Below, in pieces: positions 23,387 to 34,720 of a DNA stretch of 64,000 bases (positions within the stretch are counted from its first letter, which is position 1; each line of letters begins with the position of its first letter). The stretch is from the NCBI RefSeq assembly GCF_030463535.1, contig NC_132894.1, positions 32,197,625 through 32,261,624 of the forward strand, given 5' to 3'. Position numbers and translations under genes: made by a program. Below the pieces are notes generated by a model. It did not search any database. It saw only the letters and a list, made by a program, of their open reading frames with translations, and was not told the DNA's origin. The DNA is from Salminus brasiliensis. Lineage: Eukaryota; Chordata; Actinopteri; Characiformes; Bryconidae.

Positions 23387-25085
23387 TGTTTGTGTATTGG
23401 GAAACAAATCCAAAAAAATTATTTGATGCTTAAAACATGCTTGAAATTATGATTTGAAAAGCACCAGCCTAATGATTATTATACATGATGCACTATGCAT
23501 TAAAATCACTGTATTTTATATTTTTATAACACCAGAAATCTAATGTAGGCTGAAATCAATGTGTTCACTTAACAGCAAAAAATAAATAGTATGTAATAAG
23601 TAAATAAATATAAATAATAAAAAAAAACCACTACTACAGTACTCAGTGGTTAAAAATAACTTTTATTACCCATTTTATCTTTTATCGCCCATTTATAACT
23701 ATTATTTATTTATTATTATTTATATTGGGTGTTTAATTTAAAATATTCAGGCAATTCTACTTAAAGAACCCTTCAGCTCCAGCACACTGTGTAGAGTATA
23801 ACTATGCGATTTGGAACACAGCCTCAGTGAAACCTAAAAATGGAAGGTGGCTGGCAGAGGGCGCTCTTCAGCCCCTTTGCCGGTCAGGGTTTTTCTCATG
23901 GCTGACCGAGTGACCACAGATCACGGTGGTGTTTGATAGGAGCTGGAGAAGCAGTACTCCCCCAGCCAGTGGTCCCACAGAATGGCCGCCGACGACGTGA
24001 TCAAAGCCCATGTGGCTGCACTGAAATCAGGTTGGTGGGTTCTTTTAACGCCTGCTGTTGTAGAAGGTCACTGGCTGCACCTTGCTCTCCTGTTAGCCTG
24101 ATGAAAGCTGTACCCTTGCCTAATGGTTCCTCTTATGGATTCTGTGCATTGATTTTAGCTGATCGACCTTTAAGCAGATCTGTGTCCCTCAAATCCTTGC
24201 TATAGTCCTCCCTAAATCCTTCGAGGCAGGATTTATGGAATAGGGATTTAGGTTGGAGTGATTATACTCTACAAACCCTGGACCCAGCAGATTTCACTGT
24301 GAATGGAGTGAGTGTATGTGGGAAACACTTCTGCTTTTAGCATTTTTGATGATGATGTGTATGGATGTGTGTTTGGGTTTCTTTGGTGTTTAGGTACAGA
24401 GAAGGCTCGTGCTGTTGCTCAGACTCTACTGGATGTCCCGTACGGGGATGGAGATGGGGAGAAGCTGGACGTTTATGTGCCCAACAGCTCTTCCCCAGGT
24501 CAGGCACCGGCACTGAATCGCTTAAAATGCATTACCTAAAGACAGAGGCATTGTTTAGAGATAAGGCTTTGTCCTTAAATGCAAACTCAGGAGACATGGT
24601 TGTTTTGGATAGTAAATAAAAAGGCTGGATTGTAGACACTGTGAGCCCTGATTCCTATCTCCACCACTGTAAGGAAAAGGTACCATCACAGATACCATGA
24701 CTTTGATACCAATTTCTGACCAATGGTAGTTTTGATATCTCTTTGGCTTAAAACAGAAATGGGTTTAAGGTACTGGATGTGGGTAATACAGGGTATATAG
24801 GGGAATATACAGGGGAATTTAGACAGCCAATCAGCAGTCTAGATTTTGCAACGAAGCATACTCTCTCATGCTCAAGAACTCAGACTTTAGGTATTGATAA
24901 CATGTTTCTTTTTTTATATTATTGTATTTTTATATTATTGGTATTGAAGGAATTTGGTCTGTATCATTAAAGTCAGAATTCATATACACAGTCCATGGCA
25001 AGATTGTGGGTTTGATACCCATAGCTGACCCTGTGCTCTGACCCCGCCTGGGTTAAGCTAAGATATGCAAAGAATAAAATATGTG

Positions 25086-25151
<66 letters not shown>

Positions 25152-28100
25152 AAATGTAGAATTAGACCATAATGACAATAATGGTGCTTAACCTTTCTGT
25201 GTTTTCACTTTCCTGTGTTTTAGACGTGCCTTTAGTTATCTACCTCCATGGGGGTTACTGGCAGTTCCTGAGGTAAGTAGATGGAGGTATTGTACCTTAT
25301 AATCAAGCTGGGTTGGATGGGTTTTGACGTTGTCTTGCCCACAGGAGATTTTCTGATTGTCCTATAGCCCCTGGCCTTTACCGTATGATTAGGGTGGGCT
25401 TGAGCTGAGCATATTTCACACTGATTGATTGATCAAAAAGCTTTCCAACCCATTCTGATATCAGATAATGGCACATTTACACTATTTTACGCTAAGATGC
25501 TAGATCTAATTCTTATCACATAATTCTTATTGACTTTACTTTTTTCTTTTGATTTTGCAAATTTAATGTATTGAAAAAGCAATACAAGGTCGATTAGCTG
25601 ATGTTGGGATGTGTAGTGGGTAACACTGCCCTCCCTGTATGTTGCTTTGGTTAGGAGTGTCAGCTTAATTGCTTAATTAATAATGTAAATGGGAATACCA
25701 CCTTGTCTGTGAGTTATTTTCTGGCATGAAGCCGAATTCTATATGAAACTATAACTTCTAAAACTATAACCTCTATATTCTCTTGCTTAAATGAATGTCA
25801 AATAAATGCATATGACTGAAAACACTAACAGTGCATCCTTTGTCCTACAGCAAGGAGGAGTCTGGGTTCATGGCCGTCCCATTGGTCCAGAAGGGGGTTG
25901 TGGTGGTCGCCGTTGGTTACAGCATAGCCCCCAAAGGTACGTCAAGCTTGTGGCAGCCATACTCTAAAAATTAAAGGTGCTTCATATGATTCTTTGAGGG
26001 ATAACATAGAAGAACTGCTTTTGGTTCCATAAAGAACCGTGTTTGTAATAGATGTGTTGGGATGTAGGTTCACATTCGCACATCTGTATTAAAAACATGG
26101 TTCTTCATGGAACCAAACTTGGTTCTCCAATCGAGCATCGGAGCACCATTGGTAGGCTCTTTATTTTTAAGAGTGCATTTAGAAACATCATGGGATCGTG
26201 AGTCTGAGAGAAAGAGGACGTTGTGAAAGAGGACATATTTCTCCATGCTGATAGTTGTAGTTCCTCTCCCTTCATCTCTTCTCATCACAGGTAATATGGA
26301 CCTGATGGTAGCACAGGTGCGCAGAAGCGTGGTGTCCGTCATTCAGCAGTACTCTCATATCAAGTTTGTGCACCTGGCTTATTGCGGCTTTAACATCTCT
26401 TAGACGTTCTTGTAACATTCTGCTGAAATCCAATCCGCTAATACCCCTCTCCCTTAACAGTGGGCTGTACCTGTGCGGTCACTCAGCAGGTGCACACCTG
26501 GCAGCCATGGTTCTCTCTACTGATTGGTCGGAATACAGCGTGACTCCTCAGATCAAAGGTTTGTGTGTACGTGTGTAAATGTGTTGGAGTAATAAGGAGG
26601 GCTATGAGGAGAATGAAGCACACATTTAGAGACGTTGTAATCTGGTTGAATATAGGATGTTTTGCTGGGAGACTAAACTTCAATGTCAGGACAATGTCTA
26701 ATGCCAACGTCAATTTGACGTAGAATAGTGGCGGCCGCTGATGTTGTTATTTTCTTGTTTTGAGATGTGATGTTAAATAACCAAATTCCTACATCTTCCA
26801 AACATCACGTCAATGTCATTTTCACCTAAAATCCCCAAAACAGATGTCTGCTAGACTTCATAATGTTAACCTTAACAGGACATGAAATTTTAACGTTGAT
26901 ATGTTAATGCTTTTAGGCCATGGTGTTAGGTAACCAAATTTCAATGTCTGTCTAACGTTGGAGCTTGATGTCAACACAATGTTGGATTTTGACGGATATG
27001 TGACTTTGATTTCCAACCAAAATTTAACATCCGTACATCGTTTGGTTTTGACGTCAACCTCAACTAAAATTCAGCATCTGTCCGATGTGAGAGTCCAGCG
27101 TCTTTCTGACGTCAAATTGACATCCGATGCCGACTGGGAAGGTATATATTGTAGACCTTTTGGAGCATTTATGTTCAGTCAGACAGCGATGATTAAAATG
27201 TTTCCGGAAGTGTTCATGGTTACGTTCACATTACACGCCTCATTGATCTGATTTTATTATTATTTATTGATTTTATTTTTGTAACTTTTTTTACAGTGTC
27301 ATTTCTATCTGCATTAATGTTGTCGTTTCCTGTCTCTCTGTCTGTTCTAGGAGCGTTCCTCGTTAGTGGCATTTATGACCTGCTGCCCATTTTGTCCACT
27401 TATGTAAACGAGCCATTGAAGATGACAGAGTACGAGAATCCATATGCTCCCTCTGCAGTAGAGTACCACACCCACACTGTCAGTGCTCATCGTCTGAGAA
27501 CATGTCATTCGTCTGATGATCTAATGTATGATTAGTGATCTACTGGGTGTCTGTATTGCAGTCAGGGTTATTCTTATGCAACAATACACAAGAAGTCATG
27601 CTATAAGGCCGAAGGCTGGCCTTACTCTTGGCTAATGCTTTAGAATGATACCTACAGAGAAGTATTTGGTGTGCCTTTATCATGAGATACTTGCACTCAT
27701 AGAATGCCACTACCTCTCAGCCAATCACATTGTGCGGTCTGAACTTTCTGTGGCATAATAGTTGGTATTTTTATTCATTGTTTTTTCAGTTTTCAGTTGA
27801 GCTTTAGTCATTTAATTTTAACCTTTTAACCCCCAAAAGGCCCATATCTCAATTCTTTCTCCAAAATTAAGTTATATGTTGTTTTTACGCCCATAAAAAG
27901 TGTTTTTCAGTGCAATAGGCTCTTTCTATATAGGACCATGACAATGCAAAAAACATTTGATAAATGACAATTTGATAAATAGCTGTTCTTACAAGTCAAA
28001 GAACCCATTTTAATGCTAAATAGAATCTAAGTAACTTAGTAGTTACTAAAATAATGGGTCTTCAACTCAATTTAACTGAAAAAAGGTCTAGAGTTAACCC

Positions 28101-29663
28101 CTTAACACTTAACGCTTATTACACACTAAGGTGTATACCCCAGTAATTACAGGCACTTCTGTACAAACGGATAACACTTTCGGCCCACAGGTGGACCATA
28201 GGCTTTTATAAGGGGTTAATAGAGTATTAATTTAGTTTATTAGTGTTTATTGTTATGGTCACAATGCTAAAGCTCAGCTAGGTTGCAAGCTTTACTCCAG
28301 TGCATTATCATTAATCCACTTCTAGACTGTCCTTTATTCACATTAAAGCAACAACAACTTTTTCCTTTAGTACTATTTAGTTTTAGTTCATTTTGCATTA
28401 TAGTATTAATGCATTTTTTATGTAAACAAACACATGTTCACATATAATTTGTGTTCCAGTGATAGTTCTTGTTACCTACAATAACCCTGACTGTAATTTG
28501 CATCATGCAGTTTGTCTCACCTGTGTGTCTCGCCGCAGGGAGGTGGCTCTTAGAAATAGTCCCAGTAGGCTGGTACCACAGCTCAAGGCCTCATCAGCCG
28601 CCTGTGAGATCGTCGTTGCTGTGGGACAAAACGACTCCCCCGAGTTTCGGAAACAGTCCGAGGACTACTTCAAAGTAAGGCAAACCCTTATGTAGCAGAG
28701 TTTGTGTATTTGAAAATGTAAACTGAATAGGTTGTTTGTCTGTATCAAACACATATTACTTCTTTATTACACCCAGTCTTTGGGAACTGCTGGACTCAAG
28801 GTTGTATTTGAAGACGTTCCCAACACAGACCATTTTAACATCATTGAGCAACTTGTTGATGAAAACTACCACCTCACACAGGTAAGCATGGTATGAATAA
28901 ATGGAGGATTTTCAATAGACAACAACAATAATACACACTTTTTAGATGCAATATTTAAAAATAGCCCCAGACATTGAGATTTTTGGCACAGTGTCAATCT
29001 GAAAGTTGTTTTTGTTGAATGAACCAATAGAAATGCTTCAAAAATTACTTGGAAATGAAATATTTTACATTGACTTCCATGAAACTGAAGAAGCTATTTC
29101 CCTTGACGTGTAAAGTAACTGTTTGGAAAAATACGAGGCTTTTGTTTGACAGTGACGTAATGCAATAGGATATGGACTCTCTGGAATAGATAAACATGAA
29201 CCTATTGGTAGGCTAGAGGGGCGTAGAGCCCAACAGCATTACAGCAATACTGTCCATGTAGTGTATGTACACATATATATATGTGTACACATATATATAC
29301 TGTTATATATGTGTATAACGTATAACACATATATATACTGTTATATATACAGTATAACGTATACTGTTGCAGTCCAATGAAAACCTGTATCTCCAAAACG
29401 GTGACTCTGCAGGATAATGTAGAGCATTTCTATTAGTCTGTTCATCCGGAATTCTTCATTATTAAGTGTACAGAGCAGCTACAGGGTTCAAATGGAGATA
29501 CATGTTTTTCATTGGACAGCATTAATAGATATTTTTCTGTCACCGCATTCAAATCATGCTGTGTTTTAATACAGCAAATAAATCTGTTATAAATGTTTTA
29601 TATATTACTCATTACTTGCCTCCTCTTTCATAGCTCCTGTTGAAAATGATGGGCAAGAGCTAA
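22658..29663 (+). CDS. afmid: Kynurenine formamidase (arylformamidase)
   Basis: It hydrolyses N-formyl-kynurenine to kynurenine and formate, the second step of tryptophan breakdown to NAD precursors, in the cytosol. Exons are 22658-22687, 23940-24030, 24394-24498, 25224-25272, 25851-25936, 26291-26363, 26461-26558, 27351-27429, 28539-28674, 28777-28881 and 29634-29663, giving 293 residues (human 303). It is an alpha/beta hydrolase with the oxyanion motif HGGYW at 84-88 and the nucleophile elbow GHSAG with Ser153. The acid is probably Asp236 in GQNDSPEF, and the base His268 in NTDHFNII. Every intron is GT-AG; the exon 6 donor is GTTTGT, a weak site. An AATAAA at 30384-30389 could end the transcript. 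Confidence 0.95.
22826..23272. repeat. About 29-bp tandem repeat in afmid intron 1
   Basis: About 15 units of the type ATTCACTCGACTCTTCTGTA plus TTCAAAACG. Two variants alternate: a CGACTCTTCTGTATTC form, and a CGATTCTGCTATATTTA or CTGCTGCATTAA form. The variants interleave rather than forming two blocks, which suggests repeated conversion or unequal exchange. Confidence 0.93.
23347..23386. repeat. (AT)n microsatellite
   Basis: About 20 AT dinucleotides lie in afmid intron 1, just after the 29-bp array. Confidence 0.95.
25088..25146. repeat. (AT)n microsatellite
   Basis: About 29 AT dinucleotides lie in afmid intron 3, 78 bases before exon 4. Confidence 0.95.
25958..26180. mobile_element. 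MITE, relative of the copy at 11749-11953
   Basis: The left end ACTCTAAAAATTAAAGGTGC pairs with the right end, which reads GCACTCTTAAAAATAAAGAG on the other strand. Internal words such as TTCCATAAAGAACC occur in opposite orientations. It lies in afmid intron 5, and its right end is about 110 bases before exon 6. Confidence 0.7.
26690..27145. repeat. Diverged repeat rich in TTTGACGT and CAACGTT words
   Basis: Words such as GTCAATTTGACGT, AACGTTGGAGC, TGTTGGATTTTGACG, TTTGACGTCAACCT and GACGTCAAATTGACAT recur on both strands through afmid intron 7. The pattern resembles a dispersed fish repeat with internal symmetry. I cannot name the family. Confidence 0.55.
27430..28538 (+). other. afmid intron 8
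   Basis: The intron is 1.1 kb. I see no exon and no clear mobile element in it. Confidence 0.6.
29270..29365. repeat. AT/GT palindromic stretch
   Basis: CACATATATATATGTGTACACATATATATA and neighbouring words, here cut into pieces, repeat as inverted and direct copies with TATACTGTTATATAT. It lies in afmid intron 10. It could form a cruciform; no function is implied. Confidence 0.7.
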
Positions 29664-30997
29664 GGAGAAGTCACTGGTCATCAGAACACTACATCATCAT
29701 ATACTGCACCTCTTTATCACAGCCTCTACAGTATTGTCTGATTTAATGAGGGCCCCCAACACAAACTACCAGTTCCTTCCCAGTCCAGTGTCATGGAGAT
29801 GGAGTCTGGTTTACTTTGTAAGGGGTTAAATCTGTTACAGGGCATTTACACATCGCCCCATTCGGCCCTATTGTCCTGCAAGGCTTTAGTGTTTGGTGTG
29901 AGCTAGTTTTGTGCCCAGTCTACAGTTTGTTACGGCTGTGATTAATATCACTATGAGTCAATGCACTTGAACACTTGTCTTTGTTTCTCGTCTTTAATGA
30001 GACTCGCCTCAGTCTCATTCAGTCTTTCTGTGATTTGTATGATGATTTACACCGTCTACTGCAGGGGTCAAATCACTTAGAGGTCACTCATGAATGTAGC
30101 AAACACTTTTATCCTGGTAATTGTTGGTTAATTGTTGCATATAATTGTTGTGATTTGCAGCACACAGGGAAATTAACCATGCTGATATTTGAATCGCTCA
30201 AATATTACCCTCAATAAGGTTGAAAAATGTGGCTAGTTGTTGCACATTTTATTTTTACTCGAATCGCACTGAATTGGCAGAGAGACAGGCTCGTCTGTCT
30301 CGCTGCTCAGGTGTGCTTCTGTGCGTTTGTTAATGCAATCAACGAGTCTTAACGTTTACAGATGTAAGTATTAATACTGTAATAATAAAACAATGATATA
30401 TGAGAAGCAGTTGTCCATCGATGTTCACTGGATGACGTTTACATCACACCAGGGTCCCACACAAGCCCTTTTAATAGCGCTCCTCATTGTCAGCTGCATC
30501 AATGGGCACATTGTCCACTTAAACAACAAAGCCTCTGTGTTCCCATTTTGGTAAGTAACCTAAAGTGGTACAACTATCTCATGCTGTTTGCTTATATACA
30601 GTGGCTCTGACTGTAAAACTGTTATTAATAATCATTAATAAATCACAAGTCTTTTATCAAAAAACACACAAAAAGAACTATTGTGATATAATAAGTCTCC
30701 ATAATATGAATATTCCATATGTCCCATAATTTGTCATGACTCAAGCTGTCGTACTGATACTGTCATACTGAAAAATACACAAAAATAAATAGAATTTAAA
30801 AAATAAAATCAACATTTGTGATCAGATGAAAAGTAAATAAGAACATTTGAAAAAAGGGTATAAATAAATATCAATGTGAATGTGATGTAAGTGGAGCAGC
30901 AAGACCTGAAGGCGTGGCGTTTTATTACACGTGTACGTCACGTGATCCGGTGCGTTGGCACTTTTCCGGAGAGTTCGAACGGCTGTTATTTATTTCC
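29664..30997. other. afmid 3' UTR and intergenic
   Basis: The 3' UTR probably ends soon after AATAAA at 30384-30389. Beyond it, 30929-30975 is locally CpG-rich, with TCACGTGA at 30938-30945 and TTCCGG words, and looks like promoter sequence. Confidence 0.5.
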
Positions 30998-31051
30998 CAC
31001 CCGTATTGAGGCGAACTCCGCCTCCTGCGCTAAGATTGGGTAGTAACTCAC
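30930..31051. promoter_or_regulatory. Promoter-like CpG-rich block, left copy
   Basis: It contains an E-box palindrome TCACGTGA, an ETS-like TTCCGG, CCGCCTCC (a GC-box reverse form) and GATTGG (CCAAT on the minus strand). The segment 30998-31051 is repeated in inverted orientation at 32304-32363. No adjacent coding exon explains it. It may drive a non-coding first exon or be a duplicated promoter remnant. Confidence 0.4.
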
Positions 31052-31080
31052 ACACGCGGCTATTATAGCTACAAATAATA

Positions 31081-31159
<79 letters not shown>

Positions 31160-31262
31160 ATTGTATATAAAAAAATAATAGACATTAGTATAATTATATA
31201 TATAATTATAATAATGTATATTTTTATTTTTATATACAATCAATAATATATATATATATATA
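31081..31262. repeat. (AT)n tract plus AT-rich inverted repeat
   Basis: An AT tract fills 31087-31154. Then ATTATTGATTGTATATAAAA at about 31152 is matched in reverse complement by TTTTATATACAATCAATAAT at about 31230-31249, followed by more AT. The arms flank a second short palindrome around TATAATTATATATATAATTA. Confidence 0.85.
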
Positions 31263-31339
31263 TTAATGATTATTTGTAGTGGCAGTTTTAGCTTGATGGC
31301 TTGAACCATTGTCTACATAAACACTTCAAATAAAACAGA

Positions 31340-32312
31340 CGTGTTTTTGTTTTCTCTGGATTATTTGTAATTATACTACTTGCATTACTACTTACTGTTC
31401 TTATTCATTTTCATTATTTACATTATTTTCATTATTTTTTATTTACATTTATATCCCGTTCTAAGCCATTTTCTATTTGTCTTGATGCTTGTGACTATGA
31501 CTTTCAAAATACTATTGTTATTTTTATTTATTTCATTATTACTGCTGTTTTAGCCAACTATTTGTAAGAAAAAAGCTGCAAATGAATGCATATGAATGAA
31601 GTGAGTGTATAATTAGTCCATTGTAATGTAAAGTGACAGCTTTGTATAGACACATTGCATTTTAGTAGGCCTTAAAATCATTTGGCACAAGGATGCATTA
31701 TGTATTGCCTGAAGACCTGAGAACGACAGTGCTATTATTACACAAACACATTGGGGGCAATAGCTCTCCTTTTGATATTTATACAAATTGAATTTTGAGG
31801 GTAGGAAAAAGCTATCTTTTAAATAAGCCATTAATTAAAAAAAACTTTTGTGAGTAGTACCTTTCTCCAGAATATTTGTAGTTATTGTCTATTTTTACTC
31901 ATTTTAATTATTATTATTATTATTATTTAATTTGTTTGTTTTAAATTTATTTTTTATTTTATCCAATCTAAGCCAAAACCTCCTGGTCTGAGATTTTGCT
32001 AGCAACTCATACTCACGCCCAGCCTACAAAAGCTATGTATGCTTATTATTATTATTATTATTATTATTATTAGCATTACTTTTACGGTTGGACCCATCAA
32101 TTATAGGCAGATAAGATGGAACAGACGAGGTTTTCCTCCACAATATTTTACATTTTTTTAAATAGAAAAAGTTGAATGGTTATTTTACATAATTATATAT
32201 AAAAAAATACTTTTTTCTTTACTTTAATTATTTTTATTTATATTTTTATCCAATTCAACGTTTTATCTTGTATTTATTTTTATTTTATTTGCACTCGCTG
32301 CTTGTGAGTATG
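31340..32312. repeat. Diverged tandem copies upstream of cant1
   Basis: Three segments (about 31340-31505, 31855-32060 and 32130-32312) share an order of words. These are a TTTCTCYRGAWTATTTGTA-like opening, an AT-rich middle with TTATT runs, an ATCC(A/C)RTYYAAGCC-like motif, and an ending close to GCTTGTGACTATGAC. They look like an old 0.3-0.5 kb tandem duplication, but similarity is patchy and AT-rich, so alignment is uncertain. Confidence 0.4.
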
Positions 32313-32510
32313 ACCCACTAGCCAATCGCTGCGCAGGAGGCGGGGCTTGCCCGAATACGGGTGTGAAAATACCATAACACTTCATTCAGTGGCGGAGGGA
32401 GCGCCGGCTGAGCTCGGCGTCTGTAAACGATGGAGCGGATATAGAGCTTCAAACTGCCTGAAGATTTCACCCCAAAAAAGCCACACTGGAGGCCTCCCTG
32501 TGCCGTATGT
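32304..32510 (+). promoter_or_regulatory. Probable cant1 promoter and non-coding first exon
   Basis: CCAAT (32322-32326) and the GC box GGCGGGGC (32339-32346) precede a GC-rich stretch (GGCGGAGGGAGCGCCGGCTG near 32390). That stretch ends in CCCTGTGCC followed by GTATGT near 32505, a good splice donor. No coding frame starts here that joins cant1, so I read it as promoter plus 5' UTR exon, spliced to the acceptor at 38659. Transcript evidence is needed to prove it. Confidence 0.5.
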
Positions 32511-33509
32511 ATTTTATATTTTATCTACCACAAAAACACTAGCATTTGTACACTGGAATTGCCTCCTTTCTCCTAAGCTTTGAACCCCTTTAGCTAATCG
32601 TTAGTCTGGTTAGCCCGGCCAGTAAAACCGGTTAACACCATTTAACCCTGAGCGCCTCCAGTCCTCCAAGAGACAGCCGCAATATTAGGGTCCAGCCAGC
32701 CTTAGAAGCGCCTGGTTGGCAAAGCTAAGCGGGAAATGTTGTAATAATGGGCTGTTATAGTGTTATAAGCAGTGTGTAACCTGAGTCATAGAGTACTGCC
32801 CTTGTTTTGGGTCTGGGGGTCCTTCAGTTCTGCTCTGTTGGACCCAAATGACTCTGGCTATATGGCTGGACCACAGCAGGTATGTGGGGAACTCAGTATT
32901 CAGAGGAGGCTTTAATATCCTTATATATTTACAATTTTACCTCTAATTTCATTATTTAATTTCAATACATTTCTGCAAGACATTTCTTTTTTAGTTTTAG
33001 TTTTTTTTAGTTTTTTTTAGTTTCTCCAGGCCTAAAAGCTTCCCAACCCGGAGCAAGAAGGTGAAGATAGTGTTAATACTGACTCCAGCCTCTCGCTTAC
33101 CTCTAAAGTGTTACATTATTAATCCAGAAGTAATTATTAATTAGTTCTTCCAGCTTGAGGGAACGTTCAGTCACATATAAGAAGACTGCGTTTGAGTGGC
33201 CAGAAAAGACAGAAATTAAAGGAGCAATATGGGATTTTTCTTAGCTTGGTGTTGGAAAAAAAACATACTTTTACTTTCTAGTTCATATTTGTCCAAACAA
33301 CAAAGCATTTGCAGTAACTTCTCACAAATACTGCACAACATAATACAGGTTAAGGTAAAAATGAATGGTGACCACAAAAACAAACAGAAGAAAATGTGGC
33401 ATATGGGCTCTTTAATGATGAATGAGTGTAGAAGGCTGCTGCGTGAATGGTTTATTGCATTTACAGTGAAAACACCTTCGCTGCTGTTATCCTCTAGAGC
33501 AGTGCTTCT

Positions 33510-34015
33510 CAAATCGGCCCTCGCTCAGCATCAACTGCCTAATATTCTAAAATTGAGCATGTCCCCCTTGTGCCGCCACAGCAGATCTGACCATTCAGAT
33601 GAGGCCTGGGCTCCACAAGACCTCTGAAGGCGTCCTGAGGTATCTGACACCAAGACTAACGTTGGGGTCTAAGGTGGGGCCTCCAAGGATCGCATTAATG
33701 AGACGGGTTCACTAGTTGGCCTTTCTTGGAGCAATTTTGGTAGGTTCTGACCTGACCTGCCTGATGTTTTGGAGATGTTCTGACCCGGTCATCTACCCAC
33801 ACACACACACACACACACTTGCCCATTGTCCTTGCTTTTTTAACACATCACCTTCAAGAACTGACTGATCACTTGCCACCTAACATGTAGGTCCCACCCC
33901 TTGACAGATGCCACCGTAGATGAAGATAGTCAGTGTCAGTGGTGCGACACTGAGGTTTGAGCGACAATGCGGGCTGTCTGAGGTCCCCGAGGGCGGGTTT
34001 GAGAACCACTGCTTC
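33510..34015 (+). mobile_element. Tc1/mariner-type relic
   Basis: GCAGATCTGACCATTCAGAT, TCCAAGGATCGCATTAATGA, CCTGATGTTTTGGAGATG, TTAACACATCACCTTCAAGA and AACTGACTGATCACTTG are words of a dispersed fish element. It is related to the fragment at 50742-50830, which carries the CCATAACATTAGCACC end. A (CA)n run splits it at 33802-33819. No frame survives. Confidence 0.6.
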
Positions 34016-34479
34016 AGACGCCCTGACAGGCAGGTGATAACAGCTTTCTGTGTGGGTTTATTCAGTCTCCCCGTCCGGCCGTCTACACAGCAGAGGCTTA
34101 CAGCCGCCGTCTGCGACCGAGACGGGGCCCAAGCTAATCAATAATCCATGCAGGTAAAAGTCCAGATCTCTGTACAGGTAAAGTTCAGCAAAATTTGGCT
34201 TAGTCACTGTTGCAGGGCTGGACTCTTGCTTAGCAGATGAGGACAGAGAGGGAGAGGATTATATGCGAGAGGGAGAGAAGGAGAAAGAGTCAGTTTGTTC
34301 CTGCAAGTAAGCAAGTAAGCAAGCAAGCGACAGCCTTGTGAATGGACAGAAGGAAGAAAGAGGAGAGAAGAGCAAAGGAGAGAAGGAAGGGTAGGCTAAG
34401 TAATGGTACACAGACATGTTTGGATAGAGTTATATGTGTGTGAGGAGAAGTGATGGACACTATAGGTCCAGACAGTAAG

Positions 34480-34580
34480 AATCCACCCCAGGATTTTGTT
34501 CCAACTGCCTGGGCAGCTCTGCTGCAGCTCAGCTGCAGCAGAGCTGCCCAGGCAGTTGGAACAAAATCCTGGGGTGGATT
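34480..34580. repeat. Perfect palindrome, two 50-base arms and a 1-base spacer
   Basis: The left arm 34480-34529 is the exact reverse complement of the right arm 34531-34580, with a single C at 34530 between them. After one mismatch (34479/34581) pairing continues for five more bases. The arm contains TTTGTTCCAACTGCCTGGGC and GCAGCTCTGCTGCAGCT. A single-copy diverged relative of the arm lies at 1341-1395. Confidence 0.95.
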
Positions 34581-34720
34581 ATTACTAATAAAGAGCCTTT
34601 TTTAAGATGTAAAGTTTCTTTATCAATATGAAGGTTCCTCATACTCTCAGCCCAATTACAAAAATTACGGTTCTCCTATCGCATCACCCAAGGAACCATT
34701 TGAAGCACCTTCATGTTGTA
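34581..34720. mobile_element. Fragment of the AAGGTGCT MITE family
   Basis: TAATAAAGAGCC at the left and AAGGAACCATTTGAAGCACC at the right match words of the MITEs at 11749-11953 and 25958-26180. It abuts the palindrome directly. Confidence 0.5.
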
